From contig JAEZRH010000130.1 in assembly GCA_023412845.1 (NCBI GenBank), forward strand, positions 1 to 27,085: a DNA stretch of 27,085 nt, given 5' to 3'. A model generated the notes under the pieces. That model worked only from the letters and a program-made list of their open reading frames with translations. It ran no database searches and had not been told where the DNA came from. Of the stretch, positions 21,350-27,085 are shown one piece after another; position 1 is the stretch's first letter, and every line of letters begins with the position of its first letter. A program made the translations under genes and the position numbers. Origin of the DNA: Bacillota bacterium. GTDB lineage: Bacteria; Bacillota; Clostridia; Oscillospirales; Acutalibacteraceae.

Positions 21350-22094
21350 ACATCTGGAACGGACGCTGATCCGCTACAGCTTCCCCTGGGAGGAAAACGG
21401 GTTTGCCATTGTCGGCGAGGCGGATTCCGGCGAAGACATGATCCGCCGGTTCGACGAAATGAAGCCGGACGTTATTTTTGCGGATATCTGCATGCCCTTT
21501 ATGAACGGCCTCGAGATGTCGCAGACGATCCGCCGCATGAAAAAGGACGTGGAAATCGTCATCCTGACGGGCCATCGGGACTTTGCGTTCGCACAGCAGG
21601 CCATCCATGTCGGCGTGCTGGAATACCTCATCAAGCCCGTTCAGTTCGAGGAGCTTCAGAACGTCGCGCGAGCGGTCAAAGGACGCGTGGAACACAGGCA
21701 GGCGGCCTGCCGCGGTGCCGCGCCTGGGGAAAAGAAGTACAGCGACCTGGTCAGCCGCGCCATGCAGATGGTCGGCGAGTCGCTTTCCGACTGCGAGCTC
21801 TCGCTCAAGAGCCTTTCCGAAAAGCTGTATGTCAGCCCGGGATATCTGTGCCGCACCTTCAAGAAGGAAACGGATGAAAACGTGACGAACTACATCATAA
21901 GGATGCGCATCCGGCAGAGCCTCGACTACCTTGACAATACGTCGATGAAGGCGTACGAAATCGCGGAAAAGGTCGGCTTTGAGGACCCGCATTATTTCAG
22001 CATCCTTTTCAAAAAGCAGGTGGGCAAATCCATACAGGAATACCGCCGCTGCGGGCCCGGTGTGTTGGATAAGGCGCTGGCGAAAAGCGGCTGA
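21315..22094 (+). CDS. YesN-type response regulator with AraC DNA-binding domain, short form
   Basis: A 259-residue regulator. The receiver domain (about 1-120) has VALVDDEHLER, the phospho-acceptor Asp57 in DVIFADICMP, and the lysine in YLIKPVQFEEL. The AraC-type pair of helix-turn-helices follows (about 150-250), with LSEKLYVSPGYLCRTFKKET and AYEIAEKVGFEDPHYFSILFKKQVGKSIQEYR. Many YesN proteins exceed 500 residues because of a long middle region; here only about 30 residues link the two domains. The ATG at 21315 has GGGAGGAG upstream and lies inside the 3' end of the kinase gene. The likely target is the transporter operon starting at 22267. Confidence 0.95.
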   Translation: MEQIRVALVDDEHLERTLIRYSFPWEENGFAIVGEADSGEDMIRRFDEMKPDVIFADICMPFMNGLEMSQTIRRMKKDVEIVILTGHRDFAFAQQAIHVGVLEYLIKPVQFEELQNVARAVKGRVEHRQAACRGAAPGEKKYSDLVSRAMQMVGESLSDCELSLKSLSEKLYVSPGYLCRTFKKETDENVTNYIIRMRIRQSLDYLDNTSMKAYEIAEKVGFEDPHYFSILFKKQVGKSIQEYRRCGPGVLDKALAKSG

Positions 22095-22168
22095 ACACGG
22101 CGAATGCAGCAAAAACGTCCAATAACTTTCTTATTGAGGACAAAAAAATATACATTACAGGCAAAATA

Positions 22169-22202
22169 TTGACTGCCATTTTTTCCGTCCGACCGGTATA
22201 AT
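22169..22202 (+). promoter_or_regulatory. Candidate promoter of the sugar transporter operon
   Basis: A perfect TATAAT (22197-22202) is preceded by TTGACT at 22169-22174, but the spacer of 22 nt is too long for normal use; at 17 nt spacing the -35 box is poor. This fits a promoter that needs an activator, such as the adjacent YesN-type regulator. Confidence 0.5.
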
Positions 22203-22213
22203 AAAGTCAGAAA

Positions 22214-22245
22214 AATTCAAAACGGCCGTTTTAGAATTTTGAATT
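22214..22245. promoter_or_regulatory. Nested palindromes in the leader of the sugar-binding protein gene
   Basis: AAAACGGCCGTTTT (22219-22232) is a perfect 14-bp palindrome, and AATTCAAAA (22214-22222) pairs with TTTTGAATT (22237-22245). It lies just after the candidate -10 box and 22 nt before the TTG start. It could be an operator or a leader hairpin. Confidence 0.5.
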
Positions 22246-22266
22246 TGAACGAAAGGGAGAGTTAAG

Positions 22267-23607
22267 TTGAACAGTGCGCTGAAAAAAACAGTATCTTCTG
22301 TTCTGGCGGGCCTGATGCTGCTGAGCGCTGCGGCCTGCAGTTCTTCTTCCGGGAGTACGGCGCAGCCGGCGGCCAACACCGCTTCCGCAGCTTCCGCCGC
22401 GGACACAGGCTCTGCGGCATCGGGAGAGAAAATCACCTTGAAGGTCTGGCACCAGTGGTCCGACGATTCCAACACCCTGCGGAAGGATTACAGCGACGCG
22501 GTGGCCGCGTATGAAAAAGAAAATCCGAACGTTACAATAGAGTCCGATTCCCTTGCGACGGAGGCGTATAAGAACAAGCTCGTTACGGCCTTTGCCAGCA
22601 ATGCGGCCGACGTGGACGTATTTTACGACTGGAGCCCCGGAAAAACAAAGAGCCTTGCGGACGCGGGCAAGCTGCTTGCCATCGACGACTATGTAAAGGA
22701 CGACGTTTTAAGCCAGGTGAAAGACGGTTCGCTGTCCGCATTCAAATTCAACGGCAAACTGTACTCGCTTCCGATGTTCTCCTGGTACATGATGCTTTAC
22801 TGCAACCGGGATCTGTTCAAGCAGGCCGGCGTCAGCGAACCGAAGACATATGACGAACTGCTGACCGCGGTCAAGGGCCTGAAGGCAAAGGGAATCCTCC
22901 CGATCTCCAACGGGACCAAAGACGCGTGGAACGCCTGCTTTATCTATGAGTTCCTCGCCATGCGCGAAAACGGCGCCGACGCCGTCAACAATTACCTGAA
23001 CGGCAGCACCAAGATGGACGCCGGTTACGGGAACGCGGCGAAAAAGGTCATGGAGCTTGTCAATGCCGGGGCGTTCGGCAACGGCACGCTGGGCACCGGC
23101 TCAAACGACGCCGATACGGCGTTCACCACGGGCAAGGCCGCCATGCGCATCATGGGCAGCTGGTTCGCCGGAAACTGCTACGCCGACGGTTCCACGGTCA
23201 AGGGCAAAGTCGACGCACTGCCTGTGCCGCTCGTCACGGGAGGCAAGGGCGACGAGACGAACTTCTGCGGCGGATTCACGGAGTCCTTCCTCGTGAACAG
23301 CGCCACCAAGCATCCGCAGGAAGCTGTGAAATTCATGGTTTACATCAACCGCACCATGGGCAAATATGTCGCCGAGACGAGCCAGGGCTTTGACGGATGG
23401 AAGGATCAGGTCGACCAGAGCGGTTGGAACGACGTATTTAAACAGATCAACGACGCGACGGCCAAGTGCAAGACCAGCGTTCTTGCATGGGATACCTTCC
23501 TCGACAGCGCTAAGACAAAAACGCATCAGGACGACGTTCAGTCCCTGTTTGCAAACAAGATCACTGCGGATCAGTTCATTCAGAACGAAAACGCTTCCTG
23601 GAATTAA
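22267..23607 (+). CDS. Sugar ABC transporter substrate-binding lipoprotein (CUT1, SBP_bac_1)
   Basis: A 446-residue protein starting at TTG 22267, 7 nt after GGGAG. A lipoprotein signal (MNSALKKTVSSVLAGLMLL) ends in the lipobox LSAAAC with the modified Cys24, followed by a low-complexity Ser/Ala linker (about 25-55). The mature domain opens with KITLKVWHQWSDDSNT and has YDWSPGKTKSLADAGKLL, YSLPMFSWYMMLYCNRDLFK, FTTGKAAMRIMGSWFAGN and a late GGFTESFLVNSATKHPQEA, the usual plan for CUT1 binding proteins. It captures the sugar outside the membrane for the two permeases downstream. Sugar identity is unknown; nearby GH94 suggests a beta-glucoside. A strong hairpin follows the gene. Confidence 0.96.
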   Translation: MNSALKKTVSSVLAGLMLLSAAACSSSSGSTAQPAANTASAASAADTGSAASGEKITLKVWHQWSDDSNTLRKDYSDAVAAYEKENPNVTIESDSLATEAYKNKLVTAFASNAADVDVFYDWSPGKTKSLADAGKLLAIDDYVKDDVLSQVKDGSLSAFKFNGKLYSLPMFSWYMMLYCNRDLFKQAGVSEPKTYDELLTAVKGLKAKGILPISNGTKDAWNACFIYEFLAMRENGADAVNNYLNGSTKMDAGYGNAAKKVMELVNAGAFGNGTLGTGSNDADTAFTTGKAAMRIMGSWFAGNCYADGSTVKGKVDALPVPLVTGGKGDETNFCGGFTESFLVNSATKHPQEAVKFMVYINRTMGKYVAETSQGFDGWKDQVDQSGWNDVFKQINDATAKCKTSVLAWDTFLDSAKTKTHQDDVQSLFANKITADQFIQNENASWN

Positions 23608-23613
23608 CAAAAA

Positions 23614-23686
23614 TCCGTTTTGCGGGCCGGAAAGCCGTCATCTCGTCAAAATACATGATGGCTCCGGCCCTCTTTTTCAAAACGGA
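23614..23686 (+). terminator. Nested hairpin between binding-protein gene and permeases (partial terminator/stability element)
   Basis: Inner stem: 23624-23641 with 23655-23670 (about 16 bp with a 2-nt bulge and one G-T pair), followed by TCTTTTT. An outer stem, TCCGTTTTG (23614-23622) with CAAAACGGA (23678-23686), is perfect over 9 bp and would use part of the region around the T-tract. Such hairpins often leave more binding-protein mRNA than permease mRNA. Confidence 0.78.
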
Positions 23687-23778
23687 GTTCCCTTTGGCTC
23701 TGCATTCACAACGGAAAGTAAAAGCCCCGCGTAAATCGGGCCGCTTCGGCAGTTCAGCATCGAAATAAGGTGATTGCA

Positions 23779-24672
23779 TTGAATAATCTAATGTATAAAA
23801 AAAGATCCATTGCCGTTTTTGTACTGCCTTCCGTCTTGATCTACCTGCTCATCGTCGTTGTCCCCATTTTTATGACCGCGTATCTCGGCTTTTTTAAATG
23901 GAACGGCGTTGGAAGCATGTCGTTTACAGGCTTTTCCAATTATGCCAAGCTGCTGATGCAGGATCAGGTGTTCCGTCAGGCGATTCTCAATTCGCTGATC
24001 CTTGCGGCCTGCTCGGTCTTCATTCAGCTTCCCGTCGCCTTTTTGCTCGCCCTTACCCTCTCGCGCGGAGTCAGATTCGAAAAATTCTTCCGCACGGTTT
24101 ATTTTATTCCGGTTATCCTTTCCAGCATGGTAATTGCGCAGCTCTGGCTTCGAATATTTGATGCCGATTACGGCCTTTTGAATTATATTTTGAAAGCAGC
24201 CGGTTTTTCTTCCCTTGCCCAGCCTTGGATGGCTCAGACGCAGACTGCTTTCGCGTGCACGGTGATTCCGGCCATTTGGCAGTATGTGGGACAGTACGTG
24301 CTGATCCTTTACGCGGGGATGAAGGCGATCCCTGAAGAACTGTACGAGGCGGCTAAAATCGACGGGGCGAACGGCACGCAAAGCATGTTCCGCATCACGA
24401 TCCCGCTGCTCTCTCCGGTTATCAAGGTCTGCATCGTCTTCGCGCTGACCGGCTCCTTCAAATCCTTCGACCTTGTCTATGCCATGACGAACGGCGGCCC
24501 GCTGCACAGCTCCGAACTGCCGAGCACCGCCATGTATGCGAACCTTTTCGGTGCCGGAGCCTACGGCTACGGCAGCGCGCAGGCGTTCTTCATCGTCGTC
24601 GAGTGCCTGCTGGCCACGCTGCTAGTGGGGCTTGTGTTCCGCAGGTCCGAGCGCGAAGTTTCTGCAATTTAG
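23779..24672 (+). CDS. Sugar ABC transporter permease 1 (MalF/UgpA-like)
   Basis: The frame opens at GTG 23770, but that codon is part of the ribosome binding site AAGGTGA; TTG at 23779 lies 5 nt after it and gives 297 residues starting (M)NNLMYKKRSIAVF (ATG at 23791 is also possible). Six membrane helices are visible, beginning with FVLPSVLIYLLIVVVPIFM. The EAA loop that docks the ATPase is EELYEAAKIDGANGTQSMFR (about 190-210), followed by ITIPLLSPVIKVCIVFALTG. It forms the channel with the next gene product. No ATPase gene is present nearby, so a shared MsmX/MsmK-type ATPase encoded elsewhere is expected. Confidence 0.95.
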   Translation: MNNLMYKKRSIAVFVLPSVLIYLLIVVVPIFMTAYLGFFKWNGVGSMSFTGFSNYAKLLMQDQVFRQAILNSLILAACSVFIQLPVAFLLALTLSRGVRFEKFFRTVYFIPVILSSMVIAQLWLRIFDADYGLLNYILKAAGFSSLAQPWMAQTQTAFACTVIPAIWQYVGQYVLILYAGMKAIPEELYEAAKIDGANGTQSMFRITIPLLSPVIKVCIVFALTGSFKSFDLVYAMTNGGPLHSSELPSTAMYANLFGAGAYGYGSAQAFFIVVECLLATLLVGLVFRRSEREVSAI

Positions 24673-24690
24673 GGAAGGGGCGGTTGCATC

Positions 24691-25533
24691 ATGGAAATGA
24701 CAAAACGCAGAGCCGGCTCGGGCCCGGTGGTAAAACTGGCCGTCCTGTTCCTGATTGCGGCGATCCAGATTTTCCCCCTGTTCTGGCTGCTTGAGTTCTC
24801 GCTGAAAGACAACAATGAAATCTACAGCAGCAACGTGCTGGGTTTTCCGCACGTGTGGCGATGGGAGAACTACTCCAACGCGCTTTTGACGGGCGGCCTG
24901 CTTCGGTATTTTTTCAACAGCGTGTTTTACACCGCCGTGGCCATCGTACTGGCGGGCGTGCTGAGCACCATGGCCTCGTACGCCGTCACGCGCCTTCGCT
25001 GGAAGGGCAGCGGCGGTACCTATACCCTGTTCACGCTCGGCATCATGATTCCGCTGCAGGCAGTGCTTCTTCCGCTCTTCCTCGTGCTCGGACGGCTGAA
25101 TCTGCTGAATTCCTACTGGGCGCTCCTGATCCCCTACACCGCGTTTGCCATCCCGATGAGCGTCATCATTCTGTGCGGCTTTTTCGGTTCGATTCCGCGG
25201 GACATCGAAGAGGCGGCCTTCCTTGACGGATGCAGCATCTACGGCGTGTTTTTCCGGATCATCCTGCCGATGATCCGCTCGGCGGTTGCCACGGTTTCCA
25301 TTTTCACTTTTCTGGGGACATGGAACGAACTGATGTTTGCAAACACGTTTGTCAACAGCGCGGCGTACCGTACGCTTCCGGTCGGCATTTTCTCTTTCGC
25401 GGGCGAGTTCCAGACGAACTGGGGCGCCATCGGCGCCGGCATGGTGGTCGCGACCATCCCGACGATCCTGATCTACTGCTTCCTCAGCGATCAGATCCAG
25501 TCCAGCGTGATCGCGGGCTCGGTCAAGGGCTGA
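24691..25533 (+). CDS. Sugar ABC transporter permease 2 (MalG/UgpE-like)
   Basis: A 280-residue inner-membrane protein with ATG at 24691 behind AAGGGG. Six helices are seen, the first being LAVLFLIAAIQIFPLFWLLE, and the EAA loop DIEEAAFLDGCSIYGVFFRI (about 170-190) precedes ILPMIRSA. FLGTWNELMFANTFV is the typical MalG-type late helix. It pairs with permease 1 (18-nt gap). The family usually ends a CUT1 transporter operon, as here; a GC hairpin follows at 25548-25576. Confidence 0.95.
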   Translation: MEMTKRRAGSGPVVKLAVLFLIAAIQIFPLFWLLEFSLKDNNEIYSSNVLGFPHVWRWENYSNALLTGGLLRYFFNSVFYTAVAIVLAGVLSTMASYAVTRLRWKGSGGTYTLFTLGIMIPLQAVLLPLFLVLGRLNLLNSYWALLIPYTAFAIPMSVIILCGFFGSIPRDIEEAAFLDGCSIYGVFFRIILPMIRSAVATVSIFTFLGTWNELMFANTFVNSAAYRTLPVGIFSFAGEFQTNWGAIGAGMVVATIPTILIYCFLSDQIQSSVIAGSVKG

Positions 25534-25547
25534 GCCCGTCTGTAACG

Positions 25548-25576
25548 AAGATCCCACCCGCGCGGGGCGGGATCTT
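25548..25576 (+). terminator. Terminator-like hairpin after permease 2
   Basis: AAGATCCCACCC (25548-25559) pairs with GGGCGGGATCTT (25565-25576), 11 of 12 pairs, with a 5-nt loop. Only a short T-run within the stem end follows, so efficiency is uncertain. It marks the right end of the carbohydrate island. Confidence 0.6.
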
Positions 25577-25601
25577 TGTGCGCAGAGACCGGAAAAATCT
25601 G

Positions 25602-25629
25602 TTGCAATTTTGCCGTTTTATGTTACAAT
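25602..25629 (+). promoter_or_regulatory. Promoter of the ferredoxin gene
   Basis: TTGCAA (25602-25607) and TACAAT (25624-25629) with a 16-nt spacer and a TG two bases before the -10 box. Start near 25636 leaves a leader of about 30 nt with GGAGGTG 8 nt before the ATG. Confidence 0.75.
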
Positions 25630-25664
25630 GTGCTTAGATCATATGAGATGGAGGTGTATCCTGA

Positions 25665-25835
25665 ATGGCATATGTTATCAGTGATGATTGCATTTCCTGC
25701 GGTGCCTGTGCGGGCGAATGCCCGGTAGGCGCAATTTCCGAAGGCGACGGGAAATTTGAGATTGACCCTGAAAAATGCACGGAGTGCGGCTCTTGCGCGG
25801 GCGTCTGTCCTGTCGGTGCGCCGAAGCCGGAATAA
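25665..25835 (+). CDS. 2[4Fe-4S] clostridial-type ferredoxin
   Basis: A 56-residue protein too short to be found by long-frame searches. It starts at ATG 25665 behind GGAGGTG and ends with TAA at 25833. Two CxxCxxCxxxCP cluster motifs are visible, CISCGACAGECPVGAI (from residue 9) and CTECGSCAGVCPVGAP (from residue 38), in the two-fold symmetrical arrangement of clostridial ferredoxins. It is a soluble low-potential electron carrier for anaerobic oxidoreductases and hydrogenases. It has its own promoter and a strong terminator, in keeping with high expression. The gene between the carbohydrate island and trmN6 is therefore probably independent of both. Confidence 0.96.
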   Translation: MAYVISDDCISCGACAGECPVGAISEGDGKFEIDPEKCTECGSCAGVCPVGAPKPE

Positions 25836-25866
25836 TCTCAGCAAGAAAGCCAGGGAAGGGCGGAGC

Positions 25867-25890
25867 GCGGGGCGCCCCGCTTTTTTCTTT
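25867..25890 (+). terminator. Terminator of the ferredoxin gene
   Basis: GCGGGGCGCCCCGC (25867-25880) is self-complementary and is followed by TTTTTTCTTT. The trmN6 gene starts 13 nt later and its ribosome binding site GGAGGG follows the T-tract directly, so trmN6 probably depends on read-through or on a promoter that I could not find. Confidence 0.82.
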
Positions 25891-25903
25891 GCGGAGGGAA
25901 ACA

Positions 25904-26674
25904 ATGACGAACCTTGACTCCGCCTGCGCGCTTTGCGGCGGTGAAAATCTGGAGCCACTTGCGCGCGGCGTCTCGGTGGTCGTCGGCAACGGCCACACGT
26001 TCAACACTGACACGATTCTGCTGGCCGCTTTCTCCATGCCCCGGGCGGGCGAGGTCTGCGCGGATTTCGGCACGGGGTGCGGAGCCATCCCGCTGATCTG
26101 GTGCGCAAGGGCAAATCCGGGCTTTGTGTACGCCGTGGAACTGCAGCCGGCGGCCTGTTCCATGGCCCGCCGTTCGGTTGAACTGGGCGGCATGGCCGGG
26201 CGGATCGGCGTGGTGGAGTGCGACATCCGCAGGCTGCGGGAGGAGCGGGTGCTGCCTGCCGGCGGCCTCGACGGCATCGCCTGCAACCCGCCCTACAAGC
26301 CCGTGGGCGCGGGCGTCGAAAGCTCCGCCGAAAGCGGCAGGATCGCCCGGCATGAGACCGCGTGCACGTTTGCGGAGATCGCCGCCGCCGCGTCGTATTT
26401 TCTGCGCTGGGGCGGACGCTTTTTCTGCTGCATGCGGCCGGAACGCCTGTGCGACACCCTGTTTGCCCTGCGGCAGGCGGGCCTTGAGCCGAAACGTCTG
26501 CGCTTTGTGCAGCAGCGTGCGCAGGCGGCGCCGTTTTTGTTCCTGCTGCAGGCCGGCCGCGGGGGAAAACCGGGAATGACGGTCGAACCGTCGCTGCTGG
26601 TCGAGAACGCGGACGGATGCCTGTCGGAAGAAATGCTTGCCATATACGGCGATTACAAGGAGGGGCGCAGATGA
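25904..26674 (+). CDS. TrmN6/YabB-like tRNA1(Val) A37 N6-methyltransferase
   Basis: A 256-residue class I methyltransferase with ATG at 25904 behind GGAGGGAAACA. GNGHTFNTDTILLAAFS is the usual opening segment, CADFGTGCGAIPLIW the SAM-binding glycine loop, YAVELQ the acidic end of strand 2, and CNPPYKPVG (about residue 128) the NPPY catalytic motif of amino-group methylation. The homologue methylates N6 of A37 in one valine tRNA. Its place before rsmI matches yabB in B. subtilis. The N-terminus has a CALC pair not typical of the family, but with only two cysteines a zinc site is unlikely. It overlaps rsmI by 4 nt (ATGA). Confidence 0.92.
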   Translation: MTNLDSACALCGGENLEPLARGVSVVVGNGHTFNTDTILLAAFSMPRAGEVCADFGTGCGAIPLIWCARANPGFVYAVELQPAACSMARRSVELGGMAGRIGVVECDIRRLREERVLPAGGLDGIACNPPYKPVGAGVESSAESGRIARHETACTFAEIAAAASYFLRWGGRFFCCMRPERLCDTLFALRQAGLEPKRLRFVQQRAQAAPFLFLLQAGRGGKPGMTVEPSLLVENADGCLSEEMLAIYGDYKEGRR

Positions 26675-27085
26675 GCGGAAAACTGATCGTTGTCGGCACG
26701 CCGATCGGCAATCTGTCGGATTTTTCGCCGCGCGCGGCGGAAGCGCTTGCCTCCGCCGACTTCATCGCCGCGGAAGACACGCGCGTGACCCGCAAGCTGC
26801 TGACGCATTTCAATATCCACAAGCCTCTTGTCAGCTATCATGAACACAATAAGCGGGAGCGCGGCGACGCGCTGTGCGACCGCATGGCGGCGGGCGAAGT
26901 CTGCGCCCTGGTCTCAGACGCTGGGATGCCTGCAATCTCGGACCCGGGGGAGCTGCTTGTCGAGCAGTGCGTCGGGCGGGGGATTCCCGTCAGCGTGGTG
27001 CCGGGACCGAGCGCCGTCGTTTCCGCGCTGGCGGTCTCCGGTTTGCCGCCCGGGCGCTTTACCTTCGAAGGATTTCTGAGCGTGA
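26671..27085 (+). CDS. rsmI: RsmI: 16S rRNA C1402 2'-O-methyltransferase, 5' part
   Basis: The first 138 codons are visible and the gene runs off the right edge. Tetrapyrrole-methylase fold landmarks are present: KLIVVGTPIGNLSDFSPRA, IAAEDTRVTRKLL, VSYHEHNKRERG, ALVSDAGMPAISDPGE and VPGPSAVVSALAVSGLP. The enzyme 2'-O-methylates C1402 in the decoding centre of the small ribosomal subunit. The ATG at 26671 follows GGAGGGG inside the 3' end of trmN6 and overlaps its stop codon. The catalytic C-terminal half is outside the window. Confidence 0.97.
   Translation, partial: MSGKLIVVGTPIGNLSDFSPRAAEALASADFIAAEDTRVTRKLLTHFNIHKPLVSYHEHNKRERGDALCDRMAAGEVCALVSDAGMPAISDPGELLVEQCVGRGIPVSVVPGPSAVVSALAVSGLPPGRFTFEGFLSV

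Noticed and set aside
25904..25945. CxxC near the start of the TrmN6-like protein as a zinc site
   Set aside because: Only two cysteines and no partner ligands nearby; probably incidental.

Overview
The window looks like a chromosomal stretch of a fairly GC-rich anaerobic Clostridia member, most likely from the Oscillospiraceae/Ruminococcaceae side. The reasons are the Firmicute gene orders (iscS-thiI-cinA; yaaO-darA-holB-ricT ... trmN6-rsmI), a clostridial 2[4Fe-4S] ferredoxin, strong purine-rich ribosome binding sites and heavy use of TTG/GTG starts. The taxon is inferred from content only; no rRNA or other marker lies in the window.

Layout. (1) 1-563: the 3' end of an HtrA/DegP-type serine protease. 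(2) 4953-678, minus strand: an operon of cysteine desulfurase, thiI (tRNA 4-thiouridine), cinA and a small gene that may be a decayed CinA-like domain, closed by a terminator. (3) 5215-5670: a small membrane PH-domain protein that appears to start at ATA, transcribed divergently from the iscS operon. (4) 9152-5693, minus strand: a YfhO-type polytopic membrane protein followed by a polyprenyl-phosphate GT2, a CsbB/YfhO-like pair for cell-envelope glycosylation. (5) 9299-9880: a YfbR-type HD 5'-nucleotidase. (6) 10210-11247: an LCP cell-wall ligase behind a long structured leader. (7) 11480-14989: yaaO-like decarboxylase, darA (c-di-AMP receptor), holB and ricT, the B. subtilis yaaO-yaaT block without tmk and yaaR. 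(8) 15102-25533: a carbohydrate-utilisation island. (9) 25665-27085: ferredoxin, trmN6 (yabB) and the start of rsmI, which resume the conserved block.

The island holds a GH94-type glycoside phosphorylase translationally coupled to a small cupin (minus strand). A LacI regulator lies divergent to them, followed by a YesM/YesN-type histidine kinase and AraC response regulator, a sugar-binding lipoprotein and two CUT1 permeases (plus strand). No ATPase and no hydrolase are present. A plausible reading is import of a small beta-glycoside through a transporter that borrows a shared MsmX-type ATPase, then cytoplasmic phosphorolysis. The substrate cannot be read from the sequence.

The most notable signals are two genes whose only sensible starts are ATA codons (5215 and 18467); a mirror-image duplicated promoter-operator between the phosphorylase and lacI; a family of GC-rich dispersed repeats at about 800, 4985, 10109 and 11352; and a terminator hairpin directly before the ribosome binding site of the yaaO-like gene. 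Nothing in the window is clearly a new defence or mobile system, and no CRISPR array, tRNA, rRNA, IS or phage gene was seen.
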